Below, in pieces: positions 59,122 to 64,000 of a stretch of DNA of 64,000 bases. A program made the translations under genes and the position numbers. Each line of letters starts with the position of its first letter. Within the stretch, counting starts at the first letter, position 1. Origin of the DNA: Bradyrhizobium sp. AZCC 1719 (GTDB lineage: Bacteria > Pseudomonadota > Alphaproteobacteria > Rhizobiales > Xanthobacteraceae); contig NZ_JAZHRU010000001.1 in assembly GCF_036924525.1 (NCBI RefSeq), positions 620,001 through 684,000 of the forward strand, read 5' to 3'. Below the pieces are notes generated by a model. The model was not told where the DNA came from. It did not search any database and was given only the letters and a program-made list of their open reading frames with translations.

Positions 59122-60861
59122 ATGAGGACGGATCGCGTGGCCAGCAACGAACAAGAGAATTACGAATGCGACGCGCTGGTGGTGGGCTCCGGCTGTGCCG
59201 GGATGTCGGCGGCGGTCACCGCCGGGCACTACGGCCTCAACGTTCTCATCGTCGAAAAGGAGCTGCGCTTCGGCGGCACCACTGCCCGCTCCGGCGGCTG
59301 GCTATGGATTCCCGGCACTTCGCTGGCGAAGGCGTGGGGCATCGAGGAAAGCCCGGAGCAGGCGAAGACCTATCTACGCCACGAGGCCGGCAACAGTTTT
59401 GATGCCGCGCGCGTCGATGCGTTTCTCTCCGCCGGTCCGGAAGCGGTGGACTTTTTCACCAGCAAGACGGCCGTCCAATTCGACATGCCCTTGACCTTTC
59501 CGGATTACCACGCGGAAGCCCCCGGCGGCGCGCAGGGCGGTCGCTCGATGGTGACGCGGCCGTTCGATGGCCGCGAACTGGGCGAGCATATCAAGGATCT
59601 CGGCAATCCCCTCCCCGAACTCACCGTGTTTGGCATGATGCTGGGCTCCGGCAAGGAGATCATCCATTTCATGCGAGCGACCAAATCGCTGACCTCGGCG
59701 ATCTACGTCGCAAAACGCCTGTCGAAGCATTTGATGGACGTGATGCGCCACGGCCGCGGGATGAGCTTGACCAACGGCAATGCGCTGGCCGGGCGGCTGG
59801 CGAAATCCGCGCTCGACTTGAAAATTCCCCTGTGGCTGTCCTCGCCCGTGCACGAACTGATCGTCGAGGACGGGGCGGTGCGCGGCGCGATCGTCGAGCG
59901 CCATGGCAAGCTGATCCGTGTCAATGCCAAACGCGGCGTGGTGCTCGCCTGCGGCGGCTTTCCGCATGATGCGGCGAGGCGCAAGACGATGTTTCCGCAC
60001 GCGCCCACCGGCGCCGAGCATTTTTCGCCCGGCCCTGTCGGCAACACTGGCGACGGATTGCGCCTGGCGGAGACCGCCGGCGGCCGCATCGAGGATACGC
60101 TGCCGAACGCGGCTGCCTGGGTGCCGGTCTCCATCACCGAACGCAAGGACGGCTCCAAGGGCGTGATGCCGCATTTCATCGATCGCGCCAAACCGGGCGT
60201 CATCGCGGTGATGCGCGACGGCAGGCGCTTTGCCAATGAAGGCAATTCCTATCATGACTTCGTGCAGGCAATGGTGAAGGCTGCAAAACCCGGCGACGAG
60301 ATCACCGCGTTCCTGCTGTGCGATCACCGCGCGCTGCGAAAATACGGCCTCGGCTGCGTGCCGCCGTTTCCGATGCCGCTGCGCCATCATCTCGCCACCG
60401 GCTACCTCAAGCGCGGCGCAACACTGGCTGAACTGGCTGATAGAACCGGCATCGATCGACAGGGGCTCGAAGCGACGATCGCCGAGTTCAACGCCTCGGC
60501 CGCGGAGGGGCGCGATCCTGCGTTTGGCAAGGGATCGCGCGCCTATAACCGCTACCAGGGCGATGCGCTGCACGGGCCGAACCCCTGCGTCGCGCCGATC
60601 AAGGACGGACCGTATTATGCGATCAAGCTGGTGGTCGGCGATCTCGGCACCTATGCCGGTATCAAGACCGACGCGCATGCCCGCGCGCTCGACGAACGTG
60701 GCCAGCCGATCACCGGCCTCTACGCCGCCGGCAACGACATGGCGAGCATCATGGGCGGCAACTATCCCGGCGCCGGTATCACGCTCGGCCCCGCGCTGAC
60801 GTTTGGATATATCGCGGGCAAGCACCTCGCGGCAAAGGCTTCCGAGACCGCCACGCGATGA
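59122..60861 (+). CDS. FAD-dependent dehydrogenase (3-ketosteroid dehydrogenase/fumarate reductase family)
   Basis: 579 residues from ATG 59122. N-terminal FAD motif ALVVGSGCAGMSAAVTAGHYGLNVLIVEKELRFGGTTARSGGWLWIPG is that of the flavocytochrome c/ketosteroid delta-1-dehydrogenase group. Further: KRGVVLACGGFPHD, DGRRFANEGNSYHDFV (substrate-side Arg/Tyr region), and the C-terminal FAD motif PITGLYAAGNDMASIMGGNYPGAGITLGPALTFGYIAGKHLA. The last motif is typical of 3-oxosteroid dehydrogenases. Oxidises C-C bonds; substrate unknown. Divergent from the amidohydrolase-Rieske operon. Confidence 0.92.
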   Translation: MRTDRVASNEQENYECDALVVGSGCAGMSAAVTAGHYGLNVLIVEKELRFGGTTARSGGWLWIPGTSLAKAWGIEESPEQAKTYLRHEAGNSFDAARVDAFLSAGPEAVDFFTSKTAVQFDMPLTFPDYHAEAPGGAQGGRSMVTRPFDGRELGEHIKDLGNPLPELTVFGMMLGSGKEIIHFMRATKSLTSAIYVAKRLSKHLMDVMRHGRGMSLTNGNALAGRLAKSALDLKIPLWLSSPVHELIVEDGAVRGAIVERHGKLIRVNAKRGVVLACGGFPHDAARRKTMFPHAPTGAEHFSPGPVGNTGDGLRLAETAGGRIEDTLPNAAAWVPVSITERKDGSKGVMPHFIDRAKPGVIAVMRDGRRFANEGNSYHDFVQAMVKAAKPGDEITAFLLCDHRALRKYGLGCVPPFPMPLRHHLATGYLKRGATLAELADRTGIDRQGLEATIAEFNASAAEGRDPAFGKGSRAYNRYQGDALHGPNPCVAPIKDGPYYAIKLVVGDLGTYAGIKTDAHARALDERGQPITGLYAAGNDMASIMGGNYPGAGITLGPALTFGYIAGKHLAAKASETATR

Positions 60862-61303
60862 ACGGCCCTGCCGGCGGGATCTGATGAGAGAAGGCGCAGC
60901 GACAGTCGAAGCCCCTGCAGCAGCAGAGCTGCAGCACACGTCGGACGCGCCGGCTCGATGTGTCGGCAAAAAAATTCCGGACCAATGTGTGCGACACCAC
61001 ATTGACAATCAACATTTCATGGCGCTCAATTAAAAGAATTATTCTTTATAGATACAACCGCATACCATTTCATTTGGTAGTGGGGCAGGTAATTCATGCT
61101 CCTTCCGCGTACACACAGCCACGCGATCTCATCCGGCAAGCGATCGGGCATGCGCGCGCAGAATTCCGCGCCACGTTGCCCGCTTTGTGATTCAGGCGAC
61201 GCGACGTTGAATCGCAGTGCATGGCGGGCGGCGACCACCCGCTGCGCCGTCCTCTCGATAGCACCAAACTTTAGCAACCCGAAAACCCGAGGGGCTGGCT
61301 TCG
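60862..61303. other. Intergenic region ahead of the patatin-protease unit
   Basis: 442 nt, no convincing gene. From about 60960 to 61090 the DNA becomes unusually A/T-rich for this window, including TTAAAAGAATTATTC, the likely promoter of the downstream unit. Inverted repeat CAATGTG (60983) with CACATTG (60998-61004) lies just before it. Confidence 0.5.
60983..61004. promoter_or_regulatory. Inverted repeat CAATGTG-N8-CACATTG
   Basis: Perfect 7-bp arms in the A/T-rich promoter region upstream of the patatin gene (300 nt before its ATG). Candidate operator; no adjacent regulator. Confidence 0.35.
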
Positions 61304-62440
61304 ATGGTAGACGAACCCGTACAATCCATTGGTGACGAGGCGGCCGAGGGTGGCCCGCAGGACGGCACTGCACTCTGCCTTTCGGGCGGAGGCTATCGCG
61401 CGATGATTTTTCATATCGGCGTGCTTTGGCGCCTCTATGAGACAGGTATCCTTCAGAAGGTGAATCGCATATCGAGCGTCTCCGGCGGCTCGGTCACCGC
61501 GGGGCTGCTCGCCCTCAAATGGAACAGGCTTACCGGGAACCAAACCCCGGACATGCCACTCTTTCGTCAGGAATTCGTCGAGCCGCTGCGCGCGCTCGGG
61601 CGAACGACCATCGACGTCAAGGCCGTCATCCTGGGCCTGCTCCTGCCCGGGCGCGTGAGCGACCGTGTCGTTGCGGCGTATGAGAAGCACCTGTTCGGTT
61701 CGGCCACGCTGCAGGATCTTCCGGACAAGCCGAGTTTTGTCATCAACGCGACCAGCGTGCAGTCCGGCGCGTTGTGGCGCTTCACGAAGCCGTACATGCG
61801 CGACTACCGGGTCGGCGAGGTCCTGAAGCCCACCATCAGACTGTCGAAAGCTGTTGCGGCTTCCTCCGCGTTTCCGCCCGTGCTGTCTCCCGTCGAGATC
61901 AAGCTGAACGATAGCGCGTTCACGCCGAAGTCGGGATCCGACCTGCAGCGACCTCCGTTCACAACGAACGTCGTTCTCTCGGATGGCGGCGTCTACGACA
62001 ATCTGGGTCTGGAGACCGCCTGGAAGCGCTACCGCACCATCCTGGTGAGCGACGCTGGCGGAAAGCTTCAGGCCGAAGAAAGCCCGAAAGCCGATTGGGG
62101 CAATCACGCCTATCGCGTGCTCGATCTCGTCGATAACCAGGTGCGATCCCTGCGGAAACGTCAGGTGATCGATTCCTTCAAACAACATACTCGTTCAGGA
62201 GCCTATTGGGGAATTCGGACCAACATTCTCGATTACGGACTGGCAGACGCCCTGACTTGTCCATTCGACGCGACCATGCGGCTCGCCGAAACGCCCACCC
62301 GGTTGCAAGCCATGGACGATCAATTGCAGGAGCGATTGATCAATTGGGGCTATGCAGTATGCGATGCCGCGATCCGGAAACATTTCCAGTCTGGATTGCC
62401 AGCACCCAAGGATTTTCCCTTTCCAGCATCAAAGGTCTGA
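61304..62440 (+). CDS. Patatin-like phospholipase
   Basis: 378 residues from ATG 61304 with GAGGGG at about 10 nt. Patatin fold with a complete Ser-Asp dyad: glycine-rich oxyanion loop CLSGGGYRAMIFHIGVLWRL at residues 25-44, nucleophile Ser63 in ISSVSGGSVTAG, and the Asp of SDGGVYDNLG at 227. Family enzymes hydrolyse membrane phospholipids. No signal peptide or transmembrane segment, so cytosolic. Stop at 62440 is followed after 2 nt by the protease start, implying strict co-expression. Might be a membrane-damaging effector kept in check, by inference from paired-protease context. Confidence 0.93.
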   Translation: MVDEPVQSIGDEAAEGGPQDGTALCLSGGGYRAMIFHIGVLWRLYETGILQKVNRISSVSGGSVTAGLLALKWNRLTGNQTPDMPLFRQEFVEPLRALGRTTIDVKAVILGLLLPGRVSDRVVAAYEKHLFGSATLQDLPDKPSFVINATSVQSGALWRFTKPYMRDYRVGEVLKPTIRLSKAVAASSAFPPVLSPVEIKLNDSAFTPKSGSDLQRPPFTTNVVLSDGGVYDNLGLETAWKRYRTILVSDAGGKLQAEESPKADWGNHAYRVLDLVDNQVRSLRKRQVIDSFKQHTRSGAYWGIRTNILDYGLADALTCPFDATMRLAETPTRLQAMDDQLQERLINWGYAVCDAAIRKHFQSGLPAPKDFPFPASKV

Positions 62441-62442
62441 CC

Positions 62443-64000
62443 ATGACGGTGCTCATTCCGAGGACCTTGGCCGAATACATTCTGCTTGGACCGACCGGTG
62501 ACCGCCGTCAGCTCCAGGACTCGCCGATTCTGGGCGATGTCTGGATCGCGTATGCGAGCGAGGCTGGACCGCAGGAGCTGCTGATCACACCGTACAAGAC
62601 GAATACAGCAGGCCTCGTCGCAAACTGGATCGATGACGAAGTCGATCACGATCGACTGATGCATAACGCGAGTGATCGCGAGCCTCGAAAAATCGCCTAT
62701 CTGCAGGGTGTAATCGCCGCACGGCTGTACTTCGACGAGGTGCTGCGCGTCATCGTACCGACGACGAACTGGTGGAGCAGCGCGCGCATTCAAAGCGATA
62801 TGGCGGTCTATCTGCAGGCCGCAAGCGGCAGTCAACGCATCAACGCCGTTCTGGATACAGTTCAGGAAATGGCGGAACACTGGAGCGATCCCAAGACAAC
62901 CAAGAAATCGGCCGGAATGCTGACGGCACTCGATCGCTACGCCGCACTCGCCGGCATTATTCTCTGGGCGGCCCAAACCACCACGATCGGCCCCGATGCA
63001 AAACCGGCGGAACTGGCTGCCGCGATCAAGGCAGGAAAAGGCGACATTGCACGCCTGCTGACCGATTTGTTCTCCGAGATTCTCAGTCGCCAGGAACAGA
63101 ACGACGCAAACCAGCGCAAGCAATGGAAAGGTTCGCTCGTCTATCAGGTTTCGCTCAATCGGCGCGCCGATATGGCGGTCGCGCGATCCGTCCCTTCAGT
63201 CAAGGCGGACGCCGCCCGCCTGCTCTTCACGGTCAATTGCGCAGAGATCGCGTGGGCCGTCATCGATTCCGGGATTCAGGGCGATCACATATGCTTCAAG
63301 GATGCGACCGGGAAGGAATCCAGGGTCGTTGCCAGTTTCGATTTCAGCAACTTTCGCAAGATCGTCAACCTCGACAACCTCAGGATCTTCAACGAAAACG
63401 AAGATCCGGAAATACAGCAGGGCAAGCTCAAGCAGCTTCTGCCGGACGGGCACAAACTGCCCGAAGGGCAGAAACTGAAACAGGCCGGCGCCAAGCTGAT
63501 CTCGAACCTCGTTCAATTGTCCAGGGATGCAAGGGCGCAACGCCCGATTCATTGGGAGCTGGTCGAGCCGTTCATCGAAATCAAAGTCGACACGCGCCCA
63601 TCGGTAAGCGATCACGGCACGCACGTCGCCGGCATCATTGGCGCCAGGGCACCTCAAAAGCGAGCCAAGGCCATTGCGGAAGACGACAGGATCGACGGGA
63701 TGTGTCCTGATATCCAGCTGTACGATTTCAGGGTGCTTTCGCAAAACAGCGACGAGAAAGATACCGAATTCGCGATTATCGCCGCCTTGCAGTACATCAG
63801 GCATCTAAACGAGCGCCACGACCATATTTCAATTCACGGAGCAAACCTCAGTCTTTCGATCAAGCACGATGTGCGGAATTACGCATGTGGCCGAACGCCG
63901 ATTTGCGAGGAGTGCGAGCATCTGGTCGAAAGTGGCGTGGTAGTCGTCGCGGCCGCCGGAAACTACGGATTTCAGAGCTTTACGACTACCGATGGTGCGT
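62443..64000 (+). CDS. Subtilisin-family (S8) protease with novel N-terminal region (3' end missing)
   Basis: At least 519 codons; the frame is open at the window edge, so the catalytic Ser is not seen. ATG 62443 directly follows the patatin stop. Residues 1-260 match no domain I know: mixed alpha/beta, no signal peptide, with helices such as LTALDRYAALAGIILWAAQ. The S8 domain starts with Asp275 in AWAVIDSGIQ, then His391 in DHGTHVAGIIGA and oxyanion Asn507 in AAAGNYG. An insertion of about 80 residues between Asp and His is larger than usual. A pair CGRTPICEEC may bind zinc. Probably a cytosolic regulatory protease. Confidence 0.85.
   Translation, partial: MTVLIPRTLAEYILLGPTGDRRQLQDSPILGDVWIAYASEAGPQELLITPYKTNTAGLVANWIDDEVDHDRLMHNASDREPRKIAYLQGVIAARLYFDEVLRVIVPTTNWWSSARIQSDMAVYLQAASGSQRINAVLDTVQEMAEHWSDPKTTKKSAGMLTALDRYAALAGIILWAAQTTTIGPDAKPAELAAAIKAGKGDIARLLTDLFSEILSRQEQNDANQRKQWKGSLVYQVSLNRRADMAVARSVPSVKADAARLLFTVNCAEIAWAVIDSGIQGDHICFKDATGKESRVVASFDFSNFRKIVNLDNLRIFNENEDPEIQQGKLKQLLPDGHKLPEGQKLKQAGAKLISNLVQLSRDARAQRPIHWELVEPFIEIKVDTRPSVSDHGTHVAGIIGARAPQKRAKAIAEDDRIDGMCPDIQLYDFRVLSQNSDEKDTEFAIIAALQYIRHLNERHDHISIHGANLSLSIKHDVRNYACGRTPICEECEHLVESGVVVVAAAGNYGFQSFTTTDGA

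Noticed and set aside
59374..61008. 544-codon minus-strand frame opposite the FAD oxidoreductase
   Set aside because: No domain or ribosome site; complementary to a gene with two FAD motifs.
1..64000. tRNA, rRNA, riboswitch and phage attachment sites
   Set aside because: No cloverleaf-type T-loop (GTTCGANTC) context, ribosomal sequence or riboswitch core was recognised by eye; a covariance-model scan would be needed to exclude small RNAs.

Overview
The window is about 64 kb of high-GC DNA. Gene families, codon use and dispersed palindromic repeats point to an alphaproteobacterium of the Bradyrhizobium/Rhodopseudomonas group (Nitrobacteraceae). This comes from recognised families only; no search was run. 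I support 56 intact or window-edge protein genes and two gene remnants. I see no rRNA, tRNA, CRISPR array, transposase or phage genes. Layout: (1) 1-11.8 kb is a surface-polysaccharide locus: an O-antigen-ligase-like protein (cut by the window edge), a family-2 glycosyltransferase and a GH26-type hydrolase on the minus strand, then a plus-strand run of flippase, glycosyltransferase, methyltransferase, polysaccharide deacetylase, Wzz/BY-kinase-like chain-length protein, WecG/TagA glycosyltransferase and GalE, mostly linked by 4-8 nt overlaps. (2) 12-18.1 kb holds small secreted or stress-type proteins (DUF1080, cupin, DUF2171) and a 1362-residue protein with five GAF domains, GGDEF and EAL. (3) 18.5-25.2 kb is a catabolic set: Ldh-family dehydrogenase, flavin monooxygenase, FAH-family hydrolase, secreted amidase, LuxR-type regulator and an orphan Bug solute-binding protein. 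(4) 25.3-36.3 kb concerns amino and carboxylic acids: D-amino-acid aminotransferase, a glutamate/aspartate-type ABC importer, a LysR regulator facing a DadA-like oxidase, remnants of a duplicated dadA-tctC segment, and a complete TctCBA importer. (5) 36.4-42.2 kb has a PCMT-like methyltransferase, an M20 peptidase, a second flavin monooxygenase and a ThDP-dependent decarboxylase. (6) 42.5-45.9 kb looks lower in GC and carries a secreted hypothetical, a P-loop kinase-like protein, DUF5680 and a LysE exporter. (7) 45.9-56 kb holds a GFA-like protein with an altered zinc site, Old Yellow Enzyme, aldehyde dehydrogenase, SDR, a zinc ribbon, a membrane-protein/acyltransferase-like pair, and a YiaA-PspA envelope-stress unit facing a TetR regulator across three near-identical palindromes. 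(8) 56-61 kb is a catabolic group of two amidohydrolases, a Rieske protein and a ketosteroid-dehydrogenase-like flavoprotein. (9) 61.3 kb to the end is a two-gene unit of a patatin-like phospholipase and a subtilisin-family protease with an unfamiliar N-terminal region; the protease runs off the window. It is the best candidate here for an undescribed system. Several dispersed palindromic repeat families fill the intergenic spaces.
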